Below are positions 27,236 through 35,532 of a stretch of DNA of 64,000 nt, piece after piece. A model generated the notes under the pieces. That model was not told where the DNA came from and searched no databases. It saw nothing but the letters and a program-made list of their open reading frames with translations. Position 1 is the stretch's first letter. The number at the start of each line of letters is the position of its first letter. The position numbers were made by a program, and so were the translations under genes. The stretch is from Pontibacter cellulosilyticus (GTDB lineage Bacteria; Bacteroidota; Bacteroidia; Cytophagales; Hymenobacteraceae): positions 368,389 through 432,388 of the forward strand of contig NZ_JACRVF010000004.1 of assembly GCF_014306105.1 (NCBI RefSeq), given 5' to 3'.

Positions 27236-28045
27236 CTACAGTACCCTGCAAACCTGGTGCATGGCTGCCAAAACAGGCTTTGTTGTTTCTTCCAGGGCTT
27301 TCTTTATCTCCTGTATCTGTGTGTGGTCAGGTTGTCCGGTCCATTCATCCATAAAGAATTTCTTAAACTCGATGCTCATCACACAGGCGCTGTCGCCGAA
27401 GTTGTCGTGTATCCAGCGCATAAAATGGCCGCCTTCAAACTTCACATTCTCGCGCACATCCAGGTGGCGGCCATGGTAGTTATAGTTCTGAAGCGATTGC
27501 GTAAAGGCATCTACCACAGGAGCCCACTTCTGACGGTCCATGTTGCCTGTGCCTATGTTTACCTCAGGGTTTTGCTGTGGATCGGCTGCGGGGCCGTTGG
27601 CGCCTTCGCGTTTGTGGTTGTAGCTATGCAGGTCGTACACCACAAAGCAGCCATGCCGCTGCTGCATCTCTTTCAGGAGCTGCTTTACATCGGCATAAAA
27701 CCTGTCATAGTGTGCCAGCGATTCCTCAGCAAACTCATGCGCAAGTTCGTCTTTCCACACGTTCAGTCCCCAGGCATCTTCTGGTTTGCGGTAAATGGCT
27801 TTGTTACGAGGGCGGTTCAGGTCCAGTTCAAACCGGGAGTTGTGCCCGATAATCTGGTTATCCGTTATCTCCACCCACTGGTCTGTAAAGGGGTCTTCTT
27901 CGCGCAGGCGCTCTTCGGCAGCAAGCGCAAACAGGTTGCTTATGTTGTGGCGCACCTCGTGCCCACTGTGTATGGCGGTGGCAACTAAAGGGCTGTCGCC
28001 GCGCTTAATGGTATAATATGTCGAGTCTACTTTTGTGCGTATCAT
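27236..28045 (-). CDS. N-formylglutamate amidohydrolase family protein
   Basis: A 269-residue enzyme of the N-formylglutamate amidohydrolase (HutG-like) fold. Conserved pieces are ATAIHSGHEVRHN near the N-terminus (H26, H29, E30), VYDLHSYNH, NIGTG and VMSIEFKKFFMDEWTG. Classic members hydrolyse N-formyl-L-glutamate in histidine breakdown, but no other hut gene is near. As the first gene of an operon with a DUF1704 peptidase and an ATP-grasp ligase, it more likely hydrolyses a related N-acyl or gamma-glutamyl bond on a modified peptide. That role is inference. Its ATG has no visible ribosome binding site, as usual here. Confidence 0.85.
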   Translation of the reverse strand: MIRTKVDSTYYTIKRGDSPLVATAIHSGHEVRHNISNLFALAAEERLREEDPFTDQWVEITDNQIIGHNSRFELDLNRPRNKAIYRKPEDAWGLNVWKDELAHEFAEESLAHYDRFYADVKQLLKEMQQRHGCFVVYDLHSYNHKREGANGPAADPQQNPEVNIGTGNMDRQKWAPVVDAFTQSLQNYNYHGRHLDVRENVKFEGGHFMRWIHDNFGDSACVMSIEFKKFFMDEWTGQPDHTQIQEIKKALEETTKPVLAAMHQVCRVL

Positions 28046-28262
28046 AGCTTTATGTTTGCTTAAGTTTTACCCTTTTAGCTGCCGATAGGTTATTGAGAGA
28101 GGTAGAGTAGGGAAGCAAGCAGGCCAGCAGCTATCGTTTTCAGCATGTGCAACTGATGGCACAGGTAAGAATTAACCTCTTAAAGGAAAGATCAATACTA
28201 TTGATTTCTGGATAACTTATTTACATTTACAAAAACAGAACACGTTGACAGACCCTGATAAA

Positions 28263-28439
28263 ATGAAAATATGCCCGACCTGTGGAGCCACAGTGCCACA
28301 GGAAGCAAAGCAGTGCCCGGAGTGTGGTTCGGAATTACCAGTAGAGAACAAGGAATGGTATAAAAACCTGACGCCTACCGAGGTGTTTCTGCTTATATTG
28401 GGTAGCATCATGCTGATGATAGCCGTGGTGGCGCTTTGA
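28263..28439 (+). CDS. Small zinc-ribbon membrane protein
   Basis: A 58-residue protein. An N-terminal zinc ribbon, CPTCGATVPQEAKQCPECG (two CxxC pairs), is followed by one membrane helix at the C-terminus (VFLLILGSIMLMIAVVAL). I chose ATG 28263; an in-frame TTG at 28245 would add six residues. Zinc-ribbon plus single-helix proteins are common and of unknown function. It is divergent from the DUF1704 operon, with 217 bp between. Confidence 0.72.
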   Translation: MKICPTCGATVPQEAKQCPECGSELPVENKEWYKNLTPTEVFLLILGSIMLMIAVVAL

Positions 28440-28590
28440 TGTAAAATTTGGTGGCGAAACATTGAAATAAAAGCCTAGTATTTGCACCTTCGAGAATAAA
28501 GTATAATTTTAATAATTACATCTGCAACTCAAGGAGAAGAATGAGGGTATAGTGGAGCTAATACAAGCCTTTAAATCAAAATAAGCCGGT

Positions 28591-28767
28591 ATGACAAAAA
28601 GTATATTCCCTGCAATTGCTGTTTTCCTTACTGCTATATGCATGCACCTGTTACGCGATAAGCATGTTGAGGTGAATGTTGTGCTCTCGCTTGCGCTGTT
28701 ATATGCAGTAGGTATGGTGGCAGGCGCAATTCTGAATACCCTCAAAGAAGACCCACTCTCTCTCTGA
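28591..28767 (+). CDS. Small two-helix membrane protein (58 aa)
   Basis: An ATG-started frame of 58 residues with two hydrophobic segments: IFPAIAVFLTAICMHLL, and a second one of about 22 residues beginning VVLSLALLYAVGM. A short charged linker (RDKHVEV) joins them. It has the length and hydrophobicity of a real small inner-membrane protein, but no family is recognised. It lies between the zinc-ribbon gene and another small membrane-protein gene. Confidence 0.5.
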   Translation: MTKSIFPAIAVFLTAICMHLLRDKHVEVNVVLSLALLYAVGMVAGAILNTLKEDPLSL

Positions 28768-28914
28768 TACTTCCAGAAAACTACATTATCCCTCAATTTT
28801 AGACCTGCCTTGCTTACCCAAGAGCATGATTATTATACTTTGTTACTGTTCTACTTAAGGTGGGAATAGTTAATTTGCAGCACTTTTGGCAAAAGCAAAG
28901 TATAAACAAAACAA

Positions 28915-29307
28915 ATGAACATCCTGCTACAACCGGTTTTCTTGCTAAGCGTGGTGCTGTTCTGTCTTAATCAGGGGCTTGAACAACTGCAGCTGTACAT
29001 CTGGCCCTTACACACCCACCTCGACGATTTGCTTTGTCTGCCTGTTGTACTCACGCTTATACTTGCCGCTGAGCGAGTATACTTTCGAAATCCATACTTT
29101 GTGCTGCCCAGAACTTATACGATAAGCACTGCACTGCTTTTTAGCCTGGTGTTTGAGCTGCTGCTGCCTGTGTTACATGCTAAGTATACTTCTGATATTT
29201 GGGATGTGGCAGCTTACGGAGTAGGGGCAGCGATTTTTGAATTTTGGATAAATGAACCTGCTGCACAAGTAAAGCCAAAAAACGAAACGGCAGGCACCAG
29301 CTTGTAG
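28915..29307 (+). CDS. Four-helix membrane protein, unknown transport-type annotation
   Basis: A 130-residue protein with four membrane segments and the polar motif THLDDLLCLPVV between the first two. Cytophagales relatives are often labelled magnesium-citrate secondary transporter, but the protein is far too short for a CitM-type carrier and nothing here proves transport. The general shape also resembles VanZ-like proteins. The C-terminus is polar. It is convergent with the S41 peptidase gene, 29 bp away. Confidence 0.68.
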   Translation: MNILLQPVFLLSVVLFCLNQGLEQLQLYIWPLHTHLDDLLCLPVVLTLILAAERVYFRNPYFVLPRTYTISTALLFSLVFELLLPVLHAKYTSDIWDVAAYGVGAAIFEFWINEPAAQVKPKNETAGTSL

Positions 29308-29336
29308 CACCTGCCGCATGAGCATATAAGACAGCC

Positions 29337-30365
29337 TTATTTCTTAAGCCACTTCAGCGCTTCTTTTACTGTAGCATCCGCTTTGATATTCTCGAAGTTA
29401 GCAGAACCGTTAACAGCAACATCTGGTTGTATCTTGCCTTTGTATACTTTTTTGTTCCGGTCAGCATAGTAGGCAGTAGAAACGTTCAGCACAAAATCAT
29501 CGGTGAGTTGTAGCCAGGCGTTGGAAGTAGTGAGGCCCATACTTGGTTTACCGAAGAAGCGCGTGCTTTGCCGGCCTTTAAACATTACGGCCAGCGTTTC
29601 ACCGGAACTAGCTGTATGCGGACCAATCAGTACTGCCACTTTTACTTTCTTCTTTACCTCGCAGTTCTTTGTCAGGTCAGTTGGTTTCCAGTCGTCGTAA
29701 GCAAAGTTAGCATTGATCATACGCCAGGTGCTGGTTTGTTTATTGTCTGCATCCATAGCGCCGCCCACCATGCCATCGCCTACCAGCGGGCCTATTCCTG
29801 TTGCCATTGGGTACATATTGCCACCGGTGTTCACACGCAAGTCCACAATCCAGCCATCTAGGTTGCCGGGGTTTAGCTCACAAAGTTTCTGGCGTACTTT
29901 CTCGGCAAATGCTGGTATCTTATCCTGTGGCATGTTCATCTGCGGTATCAGAATGTAGCCATACTTTCCGTCAAGTACCTCGCTGCGTAATTTAAATTCC
30001 CCTTTCATTACACGCTCTGTTAGTTGCTTCGACTGCTCGTCCTGCGGCAGGAGTGCCATAGGGTCCAGAATACTGACCTGCATGTTTTTGTAGTAAATAA
30101 CGCTGTGCTGATCGTTTAGGGAGGCGAAGACAGAGGCAAACACCGGCTTCAGTTCCTTAACTGTTTTAGCGTTGGCAGTTTGGTGATGGAGGTCCTGGCG
30201 CAGCTTTTGCCAATCCACCTGGTGTTTGTAGAGCGACTGCTGGCTCATAACAGTCAGTACAGTATCCAGGTAAAAGCGAAGACTGTCTTTAATAACGGGC
30301 TTTTGGGCAAAGCCAGAGCCAATAGCTGTAAAGAATGCTAAGAGCAGTAACGGTAATTTTTTCAT
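29337..30365 (-). CDS. Exported S41-family (CTPase-like) peptidase
   Basis: A 342-residue periplasmic or secreted protein. The signal peptide ends near residue 20 (…AIGSGFAQ). The S41 core shows WIVDLRVNTGGNMYPM, where the strand leads into the active site. The nucleophile serine lies in GPHTASSGETLAVMFKGR, and the following GKPSMG carries the general-base region of the tail-specific protease fold. No PDZ domain is evident, unlike CtpA-type processing proteases. The substrate is unknown. It is monocistronic. Confidence 0.85.
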   Translation of the reverse strand: MKKLPLLLLAFFTAIGSGFAQKPVIKDSLRFYLDTVLTVMSQQSLYKHQVDWQKLRQDLHHQTANAKTVKELKPVFASVFASLNDQHSVIYYKNMQVSILDPMALLPQDEQSKQLTERVMKGEFKLRSEVLDGKYGYILIPQMNMPQDKIPAFAEKVRQKLCELNPGNLDGWIVDLRVNTGGNMYPMATGIGPLVGDGMVGGAMDADNKQTSTWRMINANFAYDDWKPTDLTKNCEVKKKVKVAVLIGPHTASSGETLAVMFKGRQSTRFFGKPSMGLTTSNAWLQLTDDFVLNVSTAYYADRNKKVYKGKIQPDVAVNGSANFENIKADATVKEALKWLKK

Positions 30366-30703
30366 AGTTGTAAGGTTGTAGATCTAATATCGGTGCTGCA
30401 AAGTTAATACTTTAACAATCAGGAAGTAAGCCAGGAGGGGTAGCAAGCGCTATAAATTAGATGAAAAGGAGTTTAATTATGACTAAAAGGCTGTTTGCCT
30501 GTACATACAAGTTGTGTTAGAAGTTAATAGGTTAATTCACCTTAAAGTATGGCAACACGCCTGCTGTTGCAGAAGATACTGCATCATTATGCCACAGCTT
30601 TAAATAATTTTTTAACCCTCAAGCAACCTTTCCTCTAAACATGCATCTTTAGTTCGAAAGCAGTCAGGAAAGACTTGCAGAACAAAACGATAATCATACA
30701 ACT
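30366..30703. other. Intergenic control region between S41 and head-GIN genes
   Basis: A 338-bp divergent spacer with no gene. It must hold promoters for both flanking genes; the only motif I can suggest is the ECF-like pair listed separately at 30623-30649. Confidence 0.4.
30623..30649 (+). promoter_or_regulatory. Possible ECF-type promoter upstream of head-GIN gene
   Basis: GCAACCTT (30623-30630) and CATCTT (30644-30649) resemble a -35/-10 pair of the kind seen before ECF-controlled genes in Bacteroidota. The start codon is 55 bp downstream. This is a weak, pattern-based suggestion. Confidence 0.22.
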
Positions 30704-31423
30704 ATGAAGATGCAGAAATTTTACACGACTTCCCTTAGCTTAGTAATGGTGCTTATGTTGGTAACTATGCCGCTAATGGCACAGCAACTGAAAGGTAACG
30801 GCAACATCCAAACTCAAGACAGAAATGTATCTGGTTTTACCGGCATAGATGTAAGCGGTGGCTTTTATGTTGAAATTACACAAGGTAGCAACGAAAGCCT
30901 GAAGCTAGAGGCCGACGAAAACCTGCTCAGCAACATAAAAACAGAAGTTAGAAACGGTGTGTTGCACATTTACAACGATAAAAGCCTCTCTAACTCAAAA
31001 GGAATGAAAGCTTACATAACAGTAAAAGAACTAAACAAGGTTGATATAAGCGGCGGCGTTAAAGTAGTAGGCAACTCGACTTTTAAAACCAATACCATGA
31101 AACTGGACATGAGCGGAGGTTCTAAAGTAGTGCTGGCAATAGAGGCAAAGGAGTTAAGAGCTGATATGAGCGGCGCCAGCAAAGTAGAACTTAAAGGCAA
31201 GGCTGATAACCTGGTAATGGAAATGTCGGGTGCATCTAGTGTAGATGCTGCTGACTTTCAGGCAAAAGATGTAAAGATAGGAGCCAGCGGTGCCAGCAAG
31301 GTAAAAGTACACGCTGATAAAACCCTGCACATTGATGCTTCTGGTGCTTCGTCGGTATACTATAAAGGCTCGCCAAGTATAACTTCCGAGACATCGGCGG
31401 CGGCCAGAATTTCAAGATTGTAA
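30704..31423 (+). CDS. Head-GIN domain (DUF2807) adhesin-like protein
   Basis: A 239-residue exported protein. The signal peptide ends near residue 26 (…MPLMAQQ). The mature part opens with the GIN motif FTGIDVSGGFYVEITQG and continues as a right-handed beta-helix of short repeats such as DMSGGSKVVL, DMSGASKVEL, EMSGASSV and GASGASKV. The family is typical of Bacteroidota and is predicted to be a periplasmic or surface adhesin-like protein. It is often placed under ECF sigma control. Monocistronic, with a strong terminator. Confidence 0.88.
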   Translation: MKMQKFYTTSLSLVMVLMLVTMPLMAQQLKGNGNIQTQDRNVSGFTGIDVSGGFYVEITQGSNESLKLEADENLLSNIKTEVRNGVLHIYNDKSLSNSKGMKAYITVKELNKVDISGGVKVVGNSTFKTNTMKLDMSGGSKVVLAIEAKELRADMSGASKVELKGKADNLVMEMSGASSVDAADFQAKDVKIGASGASKVKVHADKTLHIDASGASSVYYKGSPSITSETSAAARISRL

Positions 31424-31447
31424 AAGAGAATACAACCACATATCCTG

Positions 31448-31480
31448 AAAAAAGCAGCTCTATTTTAGGGCTGCTTTTTT
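31448..31480 (+). terminator. Intrinsic terminator after head-GIN gene
   Basis: AAAAAAGCAGC pairs perfectly with GCTGCTTTTTT across an 11-nt loop, leaving a T run. Confidence 0.85.
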
Positions 31481-31522
31481 GTTCGTATCATTGGTGAACG
31501 GTAAGGAAAAGTATAGCTTTAA

Positions 31523-32599
31523 ATGAAAAAACTCCTTTCGATACTTCTTATACTTATTTGTCTGGATTCTTTTGGCCAGGGCAGCCAGGCTTTTGAGTTT
31601 AACAGGATCTACTCCTATGCTCTGCAGGAGGATGTGCAGAAAATACTCTCTGTTTTGGACACAATACCTGACCAGTCGCTTACGGAGGAGCAAAAAGACA
31701 TCAAAGGAAGGTACCTGCAGCGCTTTAGGAACCAGAACGAGTCAATGGACTGCAATACCGATGATCCTATGCTCAGGAGCCTGCTGAAGCTGTACCAAAT
31801 ATATTGGAGGAATGCCCTGCTAGATAAGCAGCAGCTAAAAAAGTATGATGAACAGCTAAAAGACAGTATTGCTACTTTCTTAATTGCCCACAACTACAAA
31901 TCCGACACATTAACGCGTCCGGAAATAGCCGCCAGCTTTGGGCAGCACCTAAAACGTTACCTGGCTAATAGTGGGTACTTTTCTGCAACCGGTAAAACCG
32001 GCAATCTGTTCGACCTGTTCGTTTGGTCCAAAGAAGATACGGTGACTTATAACGTTAAGCTACCCGAGACAGAAGTAAAAACCACAGTCGTCTTTTTAGA
32101 GAACCCTGTTACCATGGGGTGGGAAGAATATGCCACCTTTGGCAAGTATTACCCGGGAGGTTGGGCTACTAAGGAGCAATTGTACAGCGTAGACAAAGCC
32201 TACGACAAGAACAGCGAGAACTTTAAGGTTAGCTACCTTGCACACGAAGCACAGCACTTTGCAGATTACAAGACCTACCCGAATTTAACCGGCGTAGATC
32301 TGGAGTACAGGGCAAAGCTAACCGAGTTAATTTTAGCAGAAGAAACGCTCCATAAACTATTAACGACTTTTATCAGTAATGCCAGCAGCGAGGGCAGGAA
32401 CTCCCATGCATTTGCTAACTATGCTGTAATACGGGATCTCTCCAAAGCTATCTATAAACAAGACTTTGTTTCTGATGTACAGCAATGGAAACAGGTTGAG
32501 CCGGATAAGATCAGGAAGAAAAGTAAAAGACTGTTAAAGCAGCACTCGAAATCACTAAAGAAAGCAGGCGCAGACACCGTAACAGAGTTTATCTTTTAG
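31523..32599 (+). CDS. Exported HExxH protein, putative metallopeptidase
   Basis: A 358-residue protein with a signal peptide ending near residue 19 (…CLDSFGQ). A zinc-binding motif, HEAQH, lies at residues 241-245 in YLAHEAQHFADYKTYP. A glutamate-containing helix about 20 residues later (DLEYRAKLTELILAEE) could give the third ligand of a gluzincin. The N-terminal 180 residues are helical and charged. The C-terminus is rich in Lys/Arg (DKIRKKSKRLLKQHSKSLKK). I do not recognise a named family. The peptidase call rests on the motif and its context only. Confidence 0.65.
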   Translation: MKKLLSILLILICLDSFGQGSQAFEFNRIYSYALQEDVQKILSVLDTIPDQSLTEEQKDIKGRYLQRFRNQNESMDCNTDDPMLRSLLKLYQIYWRNALLDKQQLKKYDEQLKDSIATFLIAHNYKSDTLTRPEIAASFGQHLKRYLANSGYFSATGKTGNLFDLFVWSKEDTVTYNVKLPETEVKTTVVFLENPVTMGWEEYATFGKYYPGGWATKEQLYSVDKAYDKNSENFKVSYLAHEAQHFADYKTYPNLTGVDLEYRAKLTELILAEETLHKLLTTFISNASSEGRNSHAFANYAVIRDLSKAIYKQDFVSDVQQWKQVEPDKIRKKSKRLLKQHSKSLKKAGADTVTEFIF

Positions 32600-32626
32600 C
32601 TGCAGCACATAAGAGACTAAGTACAA

Positions 32627-32669
32627 AAGAACAGAGGCCGATGCAAGTATAGCATCGGCCTCTGTTCTT
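32627..32669. terminator. Bidirectional terminator with AAGTATA loop
   Basis: A perfect 18-bp stem (32627-32644 with 32652-32669) is closed by the 7-nt loop AAGTATA. It separates the convergent HExxH gene and M28 peptidase gene. Confidence 0.8.
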
Positions 32670-32716
32670 AAGAGCTGCTAATATTAAAGGCAACTCAAAA
32701 TCTAAAATACTAAGTG

Positions 32717-34099
32717 TTATCGAACTGGTACAGGCAGCACAGGTAAGCTGGCATGGCCCTCCTTATCTACAGACTGCACTGCAAAGAAATAGTTGTCTTT
32801 GGAGTATGGCAGGGTAGCTTTTGTGTCTGTTACATAAAACTTCTTTTCCCAGTTAGACTCGTGTGTTGGGCGCATTAGTACATAATATCCGGCTGGCTTT
32901 TGTCCTTTGCTTGGTGCTTCCCACTTCAGGTCAGTTTTGTTGGTAAGGTTAGAGGTAATAACGCCTACTTTCTGAGGAGCAGCAGGTGCCCAGGCTAAGC
33001 TAGCCATGGTTGCCAGGTTAACACCAGCATTTTTGCGCAGGTACTCATAATCCATGTATTCTGGTAAATCGCCGTATTGCTTGTCGCCTTCTTTGCGCAC
33101 ATCCTGGTGCTGGTGATCAAAGTCTTCGTTCATTTCGCTCATACGCACAGCAGTAAATCCCTGGCGGTTGAAAGGGGTGTGGTCGCCTCCACGCAAGAAG
33201 CGGTCGGAGCGGTGCACCAATACTACATCTAGTTGGTCTACATACTTTTCACCAACCATTTCCATGTATCGGGCCAGGTTGCGGCTTGGGCTATCGTTTT
33301 CGGCACCCAAGGTTTTGCGCAGGCGGGCCTGCTCTTCGGTTTCGTTGGCCGGTGTACCCTCGCTGAATATGCGCACCTTTGTGTTGTCGTGAATTCCTGT
33401 TTCAGCAGAATATGAGTTGCCTACAATATCGTTGTTCTGCATGGCTACCAGATTCCAGCCTTCTTTTTTTGCACGCTCTGCAAGGTGCGTAGAGCCGTAC
33501 AGCCCTTGTTCTTCACCCTGGAAAGCAACAAACATCAGTGTAGCCGGAAACTTTTTAGAGGCCATGATACGAGCCATCTCCATCACAATGGCAACGCCAG
33601 AGGCATCGTCGTTTGCACCTGGGGCTTTGCTTTTGGCATCCATAACATCAGTGGCTCTGGAATCTAGGTGGCCGCCTACTATGATCACACGGTCATCATT
33701 TGGGTCGGTGCCTTTAAGTATAGCCATAACGTTAGCCATCTCCACATCGGCCGGTATACGGCGTCCGTCTGCTTTCACTACAAACTTGTCCATTTCCACG
33801 GTCATGCGGCCACCAGAGGCTTGGGCATACTTCTCAAATTCAGACTTTACCCACTCACGGGCTGCACCAATTCCTTCTTTTTTGCTGGTGGTTGTACTTA
33901 AAGTATGGCGTGTGCCGAAACTTACCATTTTACGCACCAGGTCTTCTAGGTTTTTAGCAGATATCTGGTTTACCATCTGCTTTATTTCATCGTCCTGTTT
34001 TACAACTTCCTGGGCTATACTTTGAGTAGGGTTAATAATGTATGATCCTGCCAGCACAGCCACCGCTAGCAGTCGGGTTAGGTTAGTTTTAAAGGTCAT
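32717..34099 (-). CDS. Secreted M28-family zinc aminopeptidase with C-terminal FN3-like domain
   Basis: A 460-residue exported enzyme. I chose the ATG at 34099, which gives a clean signal peptide (…TQSIAQ); the frame opens 17 residues earlier without one. The M28 core shows IIVGGHLDSR (metal His), PGANDDASGVA (bridging Asp) and FQGEEQGLYGS (catalytic Glu pair), then HRSDRFLRGGDHTPF (final His). The last 85 residues form a fibronectin type III-like strand domain (TDLKWEAPSKGQKPAGYYVL). It would remove N-terminal amino acids from peptides outside the cell or in the periplasm. Monocistronic. Confidence 0.9.
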   Translation of the reverse strand: MTFKTNLTRLLAVAVLAGSYIINPTQSIAQEVVKQDDEIKQMVNQISAKNLEDLVRKMVSFGTRHTLSTTTSKKEGIGAAREWVKSEFEKYAQASGGRMTVEMDKFVVKADGRRIPADVEMANVMAILKGTDPNDDRVIIVGGHLDSRATDVMDAKSKAPGANDDASGVAIVMEMARIMASKKFPATLMFVAFQGEEQGLYGSTHLAERAKKEGWNLVAMQNNDIVGNSYSAETGIHDNTKVRIFSEGTPANETEEQARLRKTLGAENDSPSRNLARYMEMVGEKYVDQLDVVLVHRSDRFLRGGDHTPFNRQGFTAVRMSEMNEDFDHQHQDVRKEGDKQYGDLPEYMDYEYLRKNAGVNLATMASLAWAPAAPQKVGVITSNLTNKTDLKWEAPSKGQKPAGYYVLMRPTHESNWEKKFYVTDTKATLPYSKDNYFFAVQSVDKEGHASLPVLPVPVR

Positions 34100-34385
34100 G
34101 TTTGTTTTTGGTATTAGTGATAATTGATAAAGATAAGCAAGAATCTGCAAAAATCATTGTTTTGACAGTGTTAGGAACATGACAATTGTTTCCGTTATCA
34201 AATTGGTTTACCGGGCCCAACCGTCCCTAACCCCTCAGAGCAACACTCGCTAGTTTCTAATTCTCGTTCTCATTAGTCCAAGGCGGGGAACATTGCTGCT
34301 GCCAAAATCACAAGCACTGTTGCAAATGCTTGGCCTCTCAAGCAACAAGATTTTTTGAAACGTTCTATCCATCCTAAATCCTGAT

Positions 34386-34940
34386 TTAAAAATCCAGCTT
34401 GCACCTTTCGTCCTGCAGCAGGTATAGCTCTTCATCCACGCTAAGTATGCTTTTGGTGTTAAAGAACTCCATCTGGTAGCGTTTCGAGAACTCCTTTCGC
34501 TTTATAGCTTCCAGAAAGCGGCGGGCATCGTCTCTCGACTCAAGTATAAGCCCCGGCACCTTTGTTGGTTTCTCGTCCTCGTCTTTTGCTACCATAGTAA
34601 AGTAGGAGGTGTTGGTGTGTTTGATGATGCCGGTTTTTACATTTTCGGCCTCTACCTTTATACCTACCATTAAAGAAGTATTGCCTACATAGTTTACCGA
34701 TGCCTTTAGTGATACCAATTCCCCAACCTCTACAGGCTGCAGAAAATTAACACCATCTACAGATACTGTAACACAATAGTTGCCGGCATGCTTGGCAGAG
34801 CAGGCATAGGCTACCTTGTCCATTAGTGATAGTAAAATGCCGCCATGTATCTTGCCACCGAAGTTGGCATAGCTCGGGATCATGAGCTCGGTAAGGGTGG
34901 TTTGGGAATAAGATACTGTTCTAAAAGCTGGTATGGTCAT
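34386..34940 (-). CDS. Hotdog-fold acyl-CoA thioesterase
   Basis: A 184-residue cytosolic protein of the YciA/Acot hotdog group. The conserved N-terminal part ANFGGKIHGGILLSLMDKVAY holds the helix and active-site region, and VSVDGVNFLQPVEVGELVSL is the central strand pair. A 50-residue C-terminal extension beyond the hotdog domain is polar, as in several Bacteroidota members. It hydrolyses acyl-CoA thioesters; chain preference cannot be read. It lies 57 bp after the DUF721 gene on the same strand. Confidence 0.85.
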   Translation of the reverse strand: MTIPAFRTVSYSQTTLTELMIPSYANFGGKIHGGILLSLMDKVAYACSAKHAGNYCVTVSVDGVNFLQPVEVGELVSLKASVNYVGNTSLMVGIKVEAENVKTGIIKHTNTSYFTMVAKDEDEKPTKVPGLILESRDDARRFLEAIKRKEFSKRYQMEFFNTKSILSVDEELYLLQDERCKLDF

Positions 34941-34997
34941 GGTTAAAGTATGGCAAGTTTTAATGCCTATACTTTAACAGCGGCTTAGCAGTTGCGC

Positions 34998-35321
34998 TTA
35001 CAGAAAAACCACGTCCTTCACCACCTCGCTGCCAGCCTCTATGTTCAGCAGCTCTATCACCTTGCTTTTAGACATGTTCAGTTCGTGCTTGAGCGGGGCA
35101 GAAGTAAGGCGTACAAACAACTTTCCGTCTTTAAAGTATAGCTGCTGCGTTTTCATGGCGATGGGTTTGCCCATGATCTTCTCCCAGTTCTGCACCAGTT
35201 GCACTTCTCCCAGCTTACCGTCCAATCTGTAGGCTTTCATCAGCGCTTTCAGGCTGTCTCCAATCGGCTGGATGTCCGCTTTTCGTCTGTCAATCTCTTC
35301 TTTCTTCTTGTAGTAGCGCAC
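34998..35321 (-). CDS. DUF721 protein (DciA-like)
   Basis: A 107-residue cytosolic protein started by GTG. GDSLKALMKAYRLDGKLGEV, then VQNWEKIMGKPIA, then LFVRLTSAPLKHELNMSKSK, match DUF721, the family that includes the helicase-loading factor DciA in bacteria without DnaC. Its neighbourhood with recF on the same strand is the common arrangement, though here a lipoprotein gene intervenes. Most members have a longer N-terminal region, so this is a short form. A role in replication is inferred from family knowledge. Confidence 0.82.
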   Translation of the reverse strand: MRYYKKKEEIDRRKADIQPIGDSLKALMKAYRLDGKLGEVQLVQNWEKIMGKPIAMKTQQLYFKDGKLFVRLTSAPLKHELNMSKSKVIELLNIEAGSEVVKDVVFL

Positions 35322-35329
35322 GGTGTAGG

Positions 35330-35361
35330 GAATTATGAATTAGTAATGCTGAATTATGAAT
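35330..35361 (-). repeat. 32-bp ATTCATAATT-type repeat, copy 2
   Basis: Read on the minus strand it starts ATTCATAATTC and ends AATTCATAATTC, 8 bp upstream of the DUF721 start codon. It shares both 10-12 bp ends with 15044-15075, in the same orientation relative to the downstream gene. Confidence 0.5.
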
Positions 35362-35532
35362 GGGTGATCTGCTTGGTCTACCAATATAAATTCTGCTGCT
35401 CTTTTAAGTTTGCAAATATTGAAGAGCGTGGGCAAAGTTAGGAGATAAAGAACGCTTAATGTTCAAATCTATAAATTTCTGAGGTATTTATGTAGATGAG
35501 ATTAATAATTACTAGGAGGAAAACCTAGTGTT

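Noticed and set aside
27029..27988. A 319-residue plus-strand open frame opposite the amidohydrolase gene
   Set aside because: It is fully antisense to a well-supported conserved gene, has no family features, and arises from the base pattern of that gene.
29288..29316. Hairpin CGGCAGG/CCTGCCG at the end of the small membrane-protein gene
   Set aside because: Only 7 bp, overlaps the stop codon and lacks a T run, so it is too weak to call a terminator.
33417..34025. A 202-residue plus-strand frame opposite the M28 peptidase
   Set aside because: It has low-complexity Ser/Thr/Ile composition and is antisense to a conserved gene, so it is a shadow.
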